From contig JADJKL010000016.1 in the NCBI GenBank assembly GCA_016706055.1, positions 1 to 62,332 on the forward strand: a stretch of 62,332 bases of DNA, given 5' to 3'. Positions 1-9,396 of the stretch are shown here, piece by piece (position 1 is the first letter of the stretch; each line of letters begins with the position of its first letter). The stretch comes from Chitinophagaceae bacterium (GTDB lineage: Bacteria > Bacteroidota > Bacteroidia > Chitinophagales > Chitinophagaceae). The notes under the pieces are model-generated. The model worked only from the letters and a program-made list of their open reading frames with translations. It was not told where the DNA came from and searched no databases. Position numbers and translations under genes: made by a program.

Positions 1-1448
1 AAAGAAATCCTGACGTTGGATCTTGACACCATGGAATATGGACCGAGAATAAAACCAAAGTTTGCCACTGTTGATGCTGCAAAACCGATTGATGATTTGT
101 ACAGTCGTTTAAAAATGTTGGTAGCTGGTCAAGATAAGGCTGGAGAATTTTATCGTCTCTTTCATTATGGTTTATTTTCTTATATCTCACATCGTATTCC
201 TGAAATCAGCGATGAATTATACAGGGTTGATGATGGAATGATGGCTGGCTTTGGCTGGGAGATTGGGGCTTTTGAAAGCTGGGATGTACTCGGCGTGGAA
301 AAAACAACAAAGGCAATGAAGGAAGCAGGTTACAAAGTTGCTCCCTGGGTAGATGAAATGCTGGCAGCAGGAAACAAATCATTCTATAAAGTGGAAGCAG
401 GAGTAAAATATTCTTACGATCCTGCAAGTAAAACCTACAAACCATTACCAGGCGGTGAGGCATTTATTGTAATGAGTAATTACACCGATAAGCAAATCTG
501 GAAAAATGGAAATTGCAAACTATATGATTTAGGAGATGATGTACTAGGACTGCAATGGTTCACCAAAATGGGAAGTATTGGGGGTGATGTATTAAGTGGC
601 ATTCAAACTGCGATTGATAAAGCAGAAAAATTATAAAGTTAGTGATTGCCAATGAAGGACCTAATTTTCTGCCGGTGCAAATGTGGAATGATATTTATGC
701 TGGCGATAGATCAGGAGTATGATGAACTTGATATGGCCATTCGTATGTTTCAGAATACAATGATGCGGGTTAGGTATTCTGCTATTCCTGTTGTAACTGC
801 TCCGCATGGTTTAGCTCTTGGTGGTGCTTGTGAGTTGAGTTTACATTCAGACAAGTGTTGTCCTGCTGCTGAAACATATACAGGTTTGGTTGAGTTAGGC
901 GTTGGTCTTATTCCCGGTGGTGGTGGCACAAAGGAATTTGTATTAAGAGCATCTGATGAAATGCATGAAGACGAACCAGAAACTATCACATTGAAAAACC
1001 GATTTCTTTCTATTGCAACAGCAAAGGTTGCTACTTGCACATGAAGGTTTTGGATTAGGTGTGTATAGAAAAGGGTTGGATGAAGTAGTGATGAACCAAG
1101 GAAGAAGAATTGCTGAAGCTAAGAAATCTGTTAGAAATATACGACAGCGGTTATACAACTCCTGTTCAGCGAAAAGACATTAAAGTACTCCGGTCAATCT
1201 GCATTAGGTGCATTGTATTCTGGCATTCATGCCATGAAGATTTATGAACTATGCAACAGAACATGATTCTGTTGTTGCAAAAAAATTAGCTTACGTAATG
1301 TGGTGGCGATTTGAGTGAACAAACTTTAGTGTCTGAGCAATATTTATTGGATCTTGAAAGAGAAGCATTCTTTCACTTTGTGGTGAAAAAGAAAACATTG
1401 GAAAGAATACAAAGTGTATTGAAAAGTGGAAGGCCGATCAGGAACTAA
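1..1448 (+). CDS. 3-hydroxyacyl-CoA dehydrogenase / enoyl-CoA hydratase fusion, 3' part, frame broken
   Basis: This is the C-terminal part of a beta-oxidation multifunctional enzyme; the 5' end lies outside the window. Bases 1-636 read openly and resemble the C-terminal dehydrogenase region of the Bacteroidota enzyme. The hydratase part follows in other frames. Around 780-950 one reads a crotonase core (VVTAPHGLALGGACELSLHS, then GLVELGVGLIPGGGGTKEF), which forms the oxyanion hole and active-site loop. Reading through to the TAA at 1446-1448 needs several frame changes, near 634-640, 672-695, 1035, 1130, 1190, 1245 and 1300. Two of the early ones are explained by one missing base in a T run (near 675) and a G run (near 691). 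Expected order in the family is dehydrogenase then hydratase, as seen here. It could be a true pseudogene, but the conserved residues between shifts favour sequencing error. Confidence 0.8.
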
Positions 1449-1456
1449 CGGCCTTT

Positions 1457-1565
1457 GGAACTCCGTTCCGAACAAGGTGATCTGAACTCTGTTCAGTTCA
1501 AGCGTCAACGGAACTCTGTTCCGAACAACAAAACTCTTAATATAATGAACGGAACAGAGTTCCGG
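1457..1565. repeat. REP-like palindromes upstream of the RAYT gene
   Basis: This block holds several copies of a palindrome with arms GGAAC and GTTCC around a 3-base centre. Copies lie at 1457-1470 (GGAACTCCGTTCCG), 1484-1494 (shortened), 1509-1523 (CGGAACTCTGTTCCG) and 1550-1564 (CGGAACAGAGTTCCG). The last two are exact reverse complements of each other, so the pair forms a larger inverted repeat with a loop of about 26 bases, like a bacterial interspersed mosaic element. The block fills the whole gap between the stop at 1448 and the transposase start at 1575. Confidence 0.85.
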
Positions 1566-1574
1566 TTTGCCATT

Positions 1575-2213
1575 ATGAAAGACAAACACTTCTACAAACG
1601 TAAACTTCCCCATTGGCAACCTGAAGAAGCAACATTCTTTATTACCTATCGTCTTGCTGGTTCTTTACCAATATCTGTTATTCAGAAACTAAAAGAAGAG
1701 TATCTTTTTGAAAAGAGTAAATCTTATAGCCAAACCAAAGAACAAAAAGAAATACTCATAGAGAATTATTTTGTCGCAATTGAAAGCCAGTTAGAAAAAA
1801 ATTTAAATGAACCTCATTGGCTAAAACATGAAGCAATAGCCAAAACAGTAATGGACTCACTTCTTTTCAGAGATAAAGAACACTACACATTATGGGCTGT
1901 ATGTATTATGAGTAATCATGTACACATTTTAATTTCAACTTTACCTGGTAGTCCTCTATTGAGTGTCATATTGCAGAATCATAAGAAATTTACAGCAGTT
2001 CAGAATAATAAGTTATTAAGTAGAACAGGAAAGTTCTGGGAGGAAGAAAGCTTTGATACCCTAATCAGAAATAACGATCATTATTATAACTGTGTAAACT
2101 ATATTCTTCAAAATCCGGTAAAGGCAGGATTAGTAAAAGAATGGCATGACTGGAAATGGACATATCTGCATTCAGAGCTTGAAAAAGAATTTCGGCTTGA
2201 TGAAAATAGTTGA
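1575..2213 (+). CDS. REP-associated tyrosine transposase (RAYT, Y1_Tnp / IS200-like fold)
   Basis: This 212-residue protein belongs to the HUH single-strand transposase superfamily. MSNHVHIL at residues 112-119 supplies the two metal-binding histidines (His115, His117). NPVKAGLV at 180-187 is the conserved C-terminal motif. Tyr170, Tyr171 or Tyr176 in the preceding helix could be the nucleophile. In characterised RAYTs the enzyme cuts and joins single-stranded REP hairpins in trans and is domesticated, not a free insertion sequence. The frame stays open upstream to 1455, but that part encodes palindromes. The ATG at 1575 starts the conserved protein (MKDKHFYKRKLPHW). Palindrome blocks flank the gene on both sides and recur in queA about 35 kb away, which supports active spread of the repeat. 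Confidence 0.9.
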   Translation: MKDKHFYKRKLPHWQPEEATFFITYRLAGSLPISVIQKLKEEYLFEKSKSYSQTKEQKEILIENYFVAIESQLEKNLNEPHWLKHEAIAKTVMDSLLFRDKEHYTLWAVCIMSNHVHILISTLPGSPLLSVILQNHKKFTAVQNNKLLSRTGKFWEEESFDTLIRNNDHYYNCVNYILQNPVKAGLVKEWHDWKWTYLHSELEKEFRLDENS

Positions 2214-2247
2214 TGCTAAAAGTCAAAGGATTTTTCAGAACGGTCTT

Positions 2248-2373
2248 CGGAACCTGTTCGAACAAGGATTTCGGAACTCTGTTCCGAACAAAAACATACT
2301 TTTACCAACGATGCATATTAATACAAAGAACGGAACGGAGTTCCGGTTTACCATGAACGGAACAGAGCTCCAG
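2248..2373. repeat. REP-like palindromes downstream of the RAYT gene
   Basis: Second block of the GGAAC/GTTCC palindrome family, starting about 35 bases after the RAYT stop. Copies lie at 2248-2260 (degenerate), 2272-2286 (CGGAACTCTGTTCCG), 2331-2345 (CGGAACGGAGTTCCG) and 2358-2373 (degenerate, opposite orientation). As upstream, adjacent copies alternate in orientation. It is not coding. Confidence 0.85.
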
Positions 2374-2429
2374 TTTACCGGCAGGTTACAAATTTCTTTG
2401 TATATTTATCTACACCAAAACCTTAACAA

Positions 2430-2786
2430 ATGCAAGTAACTGTTGTTGATTTTGCTAAAGACCGGATTGTTTATAATATGACCGGCTGCACAAAAGAAGA
2501 ATTGGATAACAAACTGAATCTCTTCTTTACTTCCCAAGGATATAAAATTAAAAAGGCAGAGGGTGAATCTACCACCTTTGAAAAAGGCAACCGTATTTTA
2601 AGATTGCTACTTGGTGCCTTTGTAAAATATCATAAACAAACTGTTACGGTAAAGAATGAAGGTGAACTTTATTCTGTAATGCTGCACAGAGATTCCAGTG
2701 GTATGTCTGGTGGGTTAATAGGCATGAATCAGGTTAAAAAAGAGTTCAGTCGTCTTGGTGATGCATTCAGAGAATACTTTAAATAG
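2430..2786 (+). CDS. hypothetical cytosolic protein, 118 aa
   Basis: I do not recognise a family. The product has no signal peptide or membrane segment and mixes basic and acidic residues. It begins MQVTVVDFAKDRIVYNM and looks like a small alpha/beta domain. It is the first gene of a tight three-gene unit: the next start is 6 bases after its stop, and the third gene follows 2 bases after the second. That spacing implies co-transcription with the secreted SH3-like protein and the metzincin. The repeat block ends about 55 bases upstream, so any promoter must lie between 2374 and 2429 or inside the repeats. Confidence 0.65.
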   Translation: MQVTVVDFAKDRIVYNMTGCTKEELDNKLNLFFTSQGYKIKKAEGESTTFEKGNRILRLLLGAFVKYHKQTVTVKNEGELYSVMLHRDSSGMSGGLIGMNQVKKEFSRLGDAFREYFK

Positions 2787-2792
2787 TCAGTC

Positions 2793-3471
2793 ATGAAAAA
2801 AATATTCGTCCTAACAACATTTGTATTATTAACAATAACAAGTTTCAGTCAAACGGACTATTCTGGTTTGTATAGTTATTCATTTAAGCCAAAAGGCAAT
2901 CCACCTGCAACAGAAAAAGCAAGAGGGCCAAATGGCCAATTGGTTTTATTGAAAATGGAAGGTAACCTTTATCGTTTCTGGCTAGATGTTACAATTGGCT
3001 GGCCTAATTACAATGTAGGAGAAACCGATGGCACTATCACTCTTGTAAACGACACTGCATCTTTTGATAATACATTTGAAGATGCAGAACGTCCATGCAT
3101 TCTGAAATTTCAACTATCTAATAATGTAATAACCATCAACAGCCAATCAACTTCTTTAATTGTGGCTTTGGTAATGGTGTACATGCAGATGGAGAATACA
3201 CATTTGCTAAAGTGCAACCCAAACTGGATAATGCATGGCTTCAAAAGAATATTATTCATCGCCAACAATGGAGGTTATAAAAAATAAAGCTCAGCTATAT
3301 TCGGATGAAAATTGCCTCTATGCAAAAAGTCAGTACTTCATAAAGGGCAGTACTTTATTAAGCATTGCCGAAAATAAAACTAGCATTTACACTGAATTCA
3401 TTACACCTGATGGTAAATTTATGTATGGCTGGTTGAATAAAAAGGATGTAAAAATAAAAGCAGCTGAATAA
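2793..3471 (+). CDS. secreted SH3-like domain protein, frame broken twice
   Basis: A typical lipid-free signal peptide (MKKIFVLTTFVLLTITSFSQ) opens the protein, so it is exported. The N-terminal domain is not recognised. The last 65 or so residues (KNKAQLYSDENCLYAKSQYF through YGWLNKKDV) look like the bacterial SH3-type domain common in Bacteroidota exported proteins, with the typical GWL-K-DV ending. Two breaks separate the parts. One missing T near 3155-3157 and one missing A near 3243-3246 restore a continuous frame of about 225 residues that joins at LQKEYYSSPT. Both are homopolymers, so the gene is probably intact in the organism. It is the middle gene of a tight three-gene unit. Confidence 0.7.
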
Positions 3472-3473
3472 AA

Positions 3474-4139
3474 ATGGGTACAGTAGAAATAGAAACCCAA
3501 TCACTTATTATTAATTCCCATATCATTACCTATGGTAATGCAGCCGATGAAGCACTGACTGCTTTAATTGCTGAAGAGATTGAATCGATGTGGAATGAAC
3601 CAAAAGGAACAGTACAATTTGACGGATCTACCTTTCAGGTTTTATTTAAAATAACATCTCTCTACTCTCCTGAACTTTCTGATATTGATATTTATCAAAA
3701 CCTCGACCCAAGAAATAATTATTTCCGCATAGAAGAGTTTTCCCACGGCAACATATCTTTTGTAGATGGATTGGGATGTAATAGTGGCTATTTCAAATTA
3801 GAAAATCTATACAAAGGTTCTACCACTGCAGCACATGAATATGGCCATACTCTAGGGTTAGACCATCCAGATGATACAGACCTTAGAGGAAAAGGAGTGC
3901 CAGGCATTATGTTTCCAAGAGGAACTTTAGTAGATTCACAATATCAATACGAACCGGATAAGCCAGCCGGCACAAAAGGCGGCACTATGCATCCGATGTA
4001 TAGAAAAGTAAAGCAAGAAGATATAGAGCAACTAAAATTACAGAAGCTGGATTTTGAAAATGGTAAAGCGATTATCGGAGCATTTACTAACTATTGGCAT
4101 CCGGATCATGCGGCAATAAATGATGGAGGAGAATTATGA
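3474..4139 (+). CDS. metzincin-like zinc protease, 221 aa
   Basis: HEYGHTLGLDH matches the metzincin zinc site HExxHxxGxxH: three histidines bind zinc and the glutamate is the general base. GIMFPRG further on supplies the methionine expected for the Met-turn. No signal peptide is visible, which is unusual for this clan, where most members are exported. The ATG used lies 2 bases after the stop of the secreted SH3-like gene. The protease is the last gene of the unit and overlaps convergently by 6 bases with the epimerase gene on the other strand. Substrate unknown. Roles in peptide cleavage or as an effector are only guesses. Confidence 0.75.
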   Translation: MGTVEIETQSLIINSHIITYGNAADEALTALIAEEIESMWNEPKGTVQFDGSTFQVLFKITSLYSPELSDIDIYQNLDPRNNYFRIEEFSHGNISFVDGLGCNSGYFKLENLYKGSTTAAHEYGHTLGLDHPDDTDLRGKGVPGIMFPRGTLVDSQYQYEPDKPAGTKGGTMHPMYRKVKQEDIEQLKLQKLDFENGKAIIGAFTNYWHPDHAAINDGGEL

Positions 4140-5060
4140 GGCTGTTTCTTTTTGCAAAGCATCTTCTATTCTTGCATAATTAAATTGAAATCCTGTAGCA
4201 AGGATTTTTTCTGCACTTACCGTTGCACTTTTCAATACTTCTACACTCATTTCTCCCAACACAAGTTTTAATAAAAAAGAGGGAATATGAACAGGAATAT
4301 AAAACTTATCTCTTGCTTTTGCTAAAGCAATAGTCAATTCTTTATTTGAAACCGGATTGGGTGCTACTGCATTATAAACTCTCTGCATAGTTTCATTTTC
4401 AATAGCAGTAATAAAAATATTTACCAGATCATCAATATCAATCCAGCTTATAACTTGTTTACCATTTCCAAGTATTGCCGCTATGCCAAACTTTTGAGGT
4501 TTGATAAATTCCTTTAATGCACCGCCATCCTTACTTAAAACAATACCAATTCTTATATGCACTAGACGTTTTCCCATTTCAGCAACAGGCTTTGTGCTTT
4601 CTTCCCAAAGTTTGCAAGTACTTCCCAAAAAATCAGTAGCAGCTTTGTTACCTTCCGTAAAAGGATTGGGATTCGGAACTTTGGAATCTGTGCCATACCA
4701 ACCGATTGCTGAAGCACTAATAAAACCCTGCACTTTATTGGGAATTGTTTTTAAACTTTGTACCAATAACTGTCCACTCTTTACACGGCTATCAATTATT
4801 TCTTGTTTCCTTTTCTTTGACCATCTCTTATCCGCCACTCCTGCACCAGCCAGATGAATAACATGTGTAACCTGTGCAAAAGCCTGCTCGTCTATGGTCA
4901 TATTATCAATATCCCAGTGGGCATAGCTAAGGGTAGGAACAGCGGATTGTTTGTCCTTCTGCCTTGTCAATATGATTACAGAATAGCCTTTGGAAAGCAA
5001 AGCCTTTGTCAATGCATTGCCAACCAATCCAGTACCGCCTGTAATTAATATTGTAGTCAT
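4134..5060 (-). CDS. TIGR01777 family epimerase (YfcH-like)
   Basis: A 308-residue extended short-chain dehydrogenase-like protein. The N-terminal Rossmann motif GGTGLVGNALTKALL binds a dinucleotide. HLAGAGVADKRWSKKRKQEI and SASAIGWYG are hallmarks of the TIGR01777 group, where the usual YxxxK site is altered. Its length matches the family (about 300). The biochemical role of the family is poorly known. In other bacteria it is described as a predicted nucleotide-sugar epimerase. It is convergent with the metzincin gene and divergent from the ABC transporter genes. Confidence 0.88.
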   Translation of the reverse strand: MTTILITGGTGLVGNALTKALLSKGYSVIILTRQKDKQSAVPTLSYAHWDIDNMTIDEQAFAQVTHVIHLAGAGVADKRWSKKRKQEIIDSRVKSGQLLVQSLKTIPNKVQGFISASAIGWYGTDSKVPNPNPFTEGNKAATDFLGSTCKLWEESTKPVAEMGKRLVHIRIGIVLSKDGGALKEFIKPQKFGIAAILGNGKQVISWIDIDDLVNIFITAIENETMQRVYNAVAPNPVSNKELTIALAKARDKFYIPVHIPSFLLKLVLGEMSVEVLKSATVSAEKILATGFQFNYARIEDALQKETAS

Positions 5061-5163
5061 TTTTATAAATCAGTGATGATAATAAAGGTATAACAACCAT
5101 ATAGCAATATTGTTCTTTTAAATTAGCCGGATTCTTCTATCTTCAATCCTAAATACTACAAGT

Positions 5164-6092
5164 ATGAGTGTTGTTCTGTCGCTAAAAAATATTAAGAAAA
5201 ATTATGGGTCTTTAAAAGCCCTTGATGATATTTCGTTTGATGTACCCAAAGGAAGTGTGTTTGGCATACTTGGCCCTAACGGAAGTGGTAAAACAACGAT
5301 GTTAGGAATCGTTATGGATATTTTAAAAGCCACTTCAGGAAATTTTTACTGGAATGGTGAGCAAGGTAGTTCCAGCGAAACGAGAAAGCAGATTGGAACA
5401 TTATTAGAAACGCCAAATTTTTATCATTATCTCAGTGCCGAAAAAACTTAAAAATTGCCGCCGCCATTAAAGGAAGAAGCTATGATGAAATTCCTGTAGT
5501 ACTCAAAAAAGTGAACTTACTGGAACGGAAGGACTCAAAGTTCAGTACCTATTCTTTAGGAATGAAGCAACGATTAGCGATTGCCTCTACTTTGTTGGGT
5601 AGCCCAGATATTCTAGTTTTTGATGAACCGACAAATGGATTAGACCCCGCCGGTATTGCTGAAATACGAGAACTGATGAAAGACCTTAACCGCCAGGGTA
5701 AAACAATAATCATGGCGAGCCATATTCTTGATGAAGTAGAAAAAGTATGTACACATGTGGCCATCATACAAAAAGGTGTTTTAAAAACTGTTGGAACTGT
5801 TCAAGAGGTATTAAATGCAGCACCTACTGATAATAAGGTAGTCACTTTAGAAATAGAACTATCGGCAGAAAATCTTACAGGTCTAGAAGAGATTTTAAAG
5901 CAATTGCCAGGAATCAATTCTGTAACAAATACTGGTTCTTCACTTATTATTGAATCTGCTGAAACATTGAGCAGTAGCAGTATCAATAAGTATTGTTTTG
6001 AAAAAGGAATTGTACTTAGCCAGTTGGCACTGAAAAAGAAAACACTGGAGAAACGTTTCCTCGAAATAACAGGTGACAAAAGCGATCGTTAA
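5164..6092 (+). CDS. ABC transporter ATP-binding protein, frame broken once
   Basis: ATPase subunit of an ABC exporter of the CcmA/DrrA type, about 309 residues when repaired. Walker A is GPNGSGKTTM, the signature is YSLGMKQRLA, and Walker B reads ILVFDEPTNGLDP. A C-terminal extension of about 90 residues follows. The frame stops at 5449-5451 after LSAEKT. One extra A in the run 5441-5446 restores reading through LKIAAAIKGRSYDEIP. The partner membrane gene begins 26 bases downstream. Confidence 0.87.
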
Positions 6093-6118
6093 TTTATTTT
6101 ACTATAAAAAAGACTTGC

Positions 6119-6915
6119 ATGTTTAAGAACTTACAAATAGAATGGATGAAGATCAAGAACTACCGTGTTTTCCAGGTGTTCTCTGTATTATATCTCTTAG
6201 GAATTTTATTGATTATCTATATTTTTATAAAGTTTATATCAGCTTTATTGGCAGTGTGCAAGAATCATTGGTGGGTGTAAATAGCGGTGGTAGTGATGTG
6301 CTCCAGTTATTTACTTCTACTAACCTTGCCTATTCGGTTTGCTTCTGGACGAGTTTTTTATTGTATTTACCGGGTATGGTTATTATTAACTTATTTATCA
6401 ATGAAGTTAATTTTAAAACGCATCGACAAAATATTATTGACGGATGGAAAAGAGAGACTTTTATTTACACTAAAATTTCTCTTATTGTTTGCTTTGCGGT
6501 TGTAATTGCTATAATGAACTTTATTGCCATACTGATTATGACACAGGTAGCAAATACCAGTTTCAGTTTTGAAGCGATAAAAGTAGTTGGGCTCTCTTTT
6601 ATCCAATCTTTTATTTATTTAATGTTTGCACTGCTGCTGGCTACTTTTTTTAGAAGAAGTGGCATAGCGATTATTGTATTTTTTATTTATGGCTTATTAC
6701 TGGAGTCTCTATTTATGTGGCTATTAAGTAACATAAGCCCTGCTGCGCAATATTTTTTACCCCTTCAAGTTGCAGACTCATTAATTCCTTTTATCCGTTT
6801 TAAAGAAATGTATAAAAGTATGCCGTCTGAAATGGTAATGCTTATCGGAGCTATTGCCTATGCAGGGCTGTATATTTATATGACCGTAAGGAAATACAAA
6901 TACGATGATCTGTAA
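6119..6915 (+). CDS. ABC transporter permease, frame broken once
   Basis: Membrane subunit of the exporter encoded just upstream. The likely start is the ATG at 6119 (MFKNLQIEWMKIKNYRVFQV), a typical ABC-2 type opening. The frame then changes near 6233-6235, where one T seems missing. Downstream are about six hydrophobic segments, in the region 6340-6410 (VCFWTSFLLYLPGMVIINLF) and onward to the C-terminal YAGLYIYMTV. The substrate cannot be told from sequence; ABC-2 exporters of this layout often handle antimicrobials, lipids or sodium. Confidence 0.8.
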
Positions 6916-7152
6916 CAATTAATTCCTGTCCTTTTATTTATGATGGACTGATTTCATAGCAACCTTTGCGGCATTATAGAGTTTTTATGATCTAAGCAGA
7001 ATAAATTGCTATTGATAATCATAGCATTCAAATTTCTTTTCGAACAAATTGTAAGAATATTTATATTTAGTTAAAGTTTGGCATCCTGCTTGCCTGTAAT
7101 ACAATATCCTATCCGTAGCAAACCACCTTTAATAAAATTAAATAACAACACC

Positions 7153-7773
7153 ATGGCGCTGAACAAAATGCTTTTAGCAGCTGCTTTAGTTATGCTGCTT
7201 GGCACAACCAGCTATTCTCAAAATTGTACACTTACTTGTCCTGAAAATATTATCGTTACAGCAGACCCTGGTAAAGAAGGTACTACTGTAACGCTGCCCT
7301 CTTTAGCTCTTGGTACTGATTGTGGCAGTTACACTTACTCTCCAGCATCAGGGTCTTTTTTTCGCCTTGGTACGCATAGTATTATTCTTACGACCACATC
7401 AGGTCAGAAATGTTCATTTTCTGTAATCGTTACAGATAATGAGCCGCCTGTTTTATCACCAATTACGTTGTCCCGTTCTTCTATTTGGCCGGCCAGTAAT
7501 AAAATGAAGAAGACAAAAGTAAAATTCTCTACCTCGGATAATGGCGGAGGAGTAACGACCGACATAGCCGTAAGCAGCAATGCAACCGATGGCATTAAAG
7601 ATTGGGAAATTATCAACAATGGCGAATTACGATTAAGATCAAGTAGACTTCCTGACGGCTCTCCAAGAATTTACACTATTACAGTTACTGCCACAGACGA
7701 ATCCGGCAATAAAACAAAGCGGACTACAACTATTGCTGTGTCTGAAACAATGATAGCAAAGCCTGCTGCATAA
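7153..7773 (+). CDS. secreted HYR-domain protein
   Basis: The ATG at 7153 begins MALNKMLLAAALVMLLG, a clear signal peptide ending near TTSYSQ; the frame is open further upstream without a better start. The mature part begins with two Cys (NCTLTCPENI). TVTDNEPP-type residues at VIVTDNEPPVLSPI and the ending ITVTATDESGNKT mark HYR/Ig-like beta-sandwich repeats, a common adhesion or surface fold in Bacteroidota. No sorting tail is obvious. It stands alone and runs convergently toward rhlE. Confidence 0.75.
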   Translation: MALNKMLLAAALVMLLGTTSYSQNCTLTCPENIIVTADPGKEGTTVTLPSLALGTDCGSYTYSPASGSFFRLGTHSIILTTTSGQKCSFSVIVTDNEPPVLSPITLSRSSIWPASNKMKKTKVKFSTSDNGGGVTTDIAVSSNATDGIKDWEIINNGELRLRSSRLPDGSPRIYTITVTATDESGNKTKRTTTIAVSETMIAKPAA

Positions 7774-7808
7774 AATAATCTTAATCTGAAAAAAATTAAG
7801 ACTAGCAG

Positions 7809-9110
7809 TTAACGCTGATGTTGCCTGCTATCTTCTCTTCTTCCATTACCATTTCTTGCAGCATGCGATTGGAAAGACCGCCGTGGTTTACCATTTGAAT
7901 TTCCGGCAGGTTTATTTCCGTTGGAAAACTGACGTCTTTGCTGTGGTCTATTATCGACAGGTGGTGGAGCAGCCATATTTGCATTTGCTGCAAAAGGATG
8001 TTCTTTTACCAAAGGAATAGAAAGACCAATTAGTTTTTGTATATCTCTTAATTCTGTTTTTTCTTCTCCACTACAAAATGCAATAGCAATACCTGTTTTA
8101 CCAGCTCTACCTGTACGACCAATGCGGTGTACATATGTTTCCGGAACATCTGGTAAATCGTAGTTGAATACATGGGTTAGTTCATCAATATCAATTCCTC
8201 TTGCCGCAATATCTGTTGCTACCAGCACTCTTATCTTTCCTTCTTTAAAATCACTTAATGCTTTTTGTCTTGCAGCTTGAGATTTGTTGCCATGAATGGC
8301 TGCTGAATGAATGCCTGCATGGTCAAGAATCTTTACCACTTTATTAGCACCATGTTTTGTACGGGTAAACACCAATGCTGTTTTGATTGAACTATCACTC
8401 AAAATATATTTTAACAGCTCAGGCTTTTCCTGCTTATTTACATAGTAGAGGCTTTGTTCTATTTTTTCTACCGTAGTAGCGGGAGGTGTTACTTCTACTT
8501 TGGCTGGATTGGTTAATAATACATTTGCCAGTTTCTGAATTTCTGGTGGCATAGTAGCAGAGAAGAAAAGTGTTTGCCGCTTCGCTGGCAATTTAGCAAT
8601 TACTCTTTTTACATCATGTATAAAACCCATATCGAGCATACGGTCTGCTTCGTCTAATACAAAAATCTGTAATGATTTAAGATTAATAAAGCCCTGGTTC
8701 ATCAGATCGAGTAAACGACCGGGAGTAGCGACGAGAATATCTACTCCTCTTTTTAATGCATTCGTTTGGTGCAGTTGTGATACGCCACCAAATATAACAG
8801 TGTGTCGCAGGCCAGTATGTTTGCCATAGGCTGCAAAGCTTTCATCTATCTGTATAGCCAGTTCTCTTGTTGGTGTTAATATTAATACTTTAATGCCGGG
8901 AGCCATTGGCTTTTGCCCATGCAATATTTGCAAGATGGGAATAGCGAAGGCTGCTGTTTTACCGGTGCCTGTTTGTGCACAGCCCAACAGATCTTTACGT
9001 TGCAATACCAAAGGGATTGCCTGTTGCTGAATGGGTGTGGGAATTGTGTATCCTTCTGCGGCTACTGCCCTAAGGATAGGTTCAATAATTTCTAATTGCT
9101 TAAAAGCCAT
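7809..9110 (-). CDS. rhlE: DEAD-box ATP-dependent RNA helicase RhlE
   Basis: A 433-residue DEAD-box helicase. It has the Q motif (GYTIPTPIQQQAIP), motif I AQTGTGKT, motif II DEAD, motif III SAT and motif VI HRIGRTGRAGKTG. The C-terminal tail is rich in Asn, Gln, Arg and Gly, as in RhlE, and likely contacts RNA. RhlE proteins remodel RNA in ribosome assembly and RNA turnover. Its start faces the accessory region, whose first spacer lies in the divergent gap. Confidence 0.92.
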   Translation of the reverse strand: MAFKQLEIIEPILRAVAAEGYTIPTPIQQQAIPLVLQRKDLLGCAQTGTGKTAAFAIPILQILHGQKPMAPGIKVLILTPTRELAIQIDESFAAYGKHTGLRHTVIFGGVSQLHQTNALKRGVDILVATPGRLLDLMNQGFINLKSLQIFVLDEADRMLDMGFIHDVKRVIAKLPAKRQTLFFSATMPPEIQKLANVLLTNPAKVEVTPPATTVEKIEQSLYYVNKQEKPELLKYILSDSSIKTALVFTRTKHGANKVVKILDHAGIHSAAIHGNKSQAARQKALSDFKEGKIRVLVATDIAARGIDIDELTHVFNYDLPDVPETYVHRIGRTGRAGKTGIAIAFCSGEEKTELRDIQKLIGLSIPLVKEHPFAANANMAAPPPVDNRPQQRRQFSNGNKPAGNSNGKPRRSFQSHAARNGNGRREDSRQHQR

Positions 9111-9186
9111 TATGATAATAAATTAAATATGAGGCTGGCTAAGATGTTGTAGGGTCTGAATCAGCGATAAAAAATAAGCCACCGGC

Positions 9187-9379
9187 TTACAACATGCCGT
9201 GTCAACTACGTGGAGTAGGCAGCGAAGATAGGCATTAAAAATTTGATTGGATTATCAGACGTAAAAGATTGGATTGTCCTAACGACAATACAAAAAGTAT
9301 AACATTAAAGCATTGGTTCTCAGCACCAATTTTATTTTGAGTAGTACGTCTTATATCATAAATTTATGTGTTGTAGGCA
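9187..9379. repeat. cassette-type spacer E0 (attC-like edge)
   Basis: The 286-base gap between rhlE and the next gene ends with GTTGTAGGCA at 9370-9379. A partly matching inverted edge (TTACAACATG, 9187-9196) lies about 190 bases upstream, the spacing of the other three spacers. Inner similarity to them is weak. The rhlE promoter must also lie in this gap. It is called as a spacer mainly because its right edge is exactly complementary to the left edge of spacer E1 beyond the next gene. Confidence 0.4.
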
Positions 9380-9396
9380 ATTAAGACAGACGCTTT

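Noticed and set aside
2146..2439. 97-codon frame overlapping the RAYT end
   Set aside because: It runs through palindromic repeats, and its protein is repeat-driven. The RAYT frame is clearly the real one.
9111..9396. attI site and integrase for the cassette array
   Set aside because: No tyrosine recombinase frame is seen anywhere in the window, and this gap shows only one weakly paired spacer edge.
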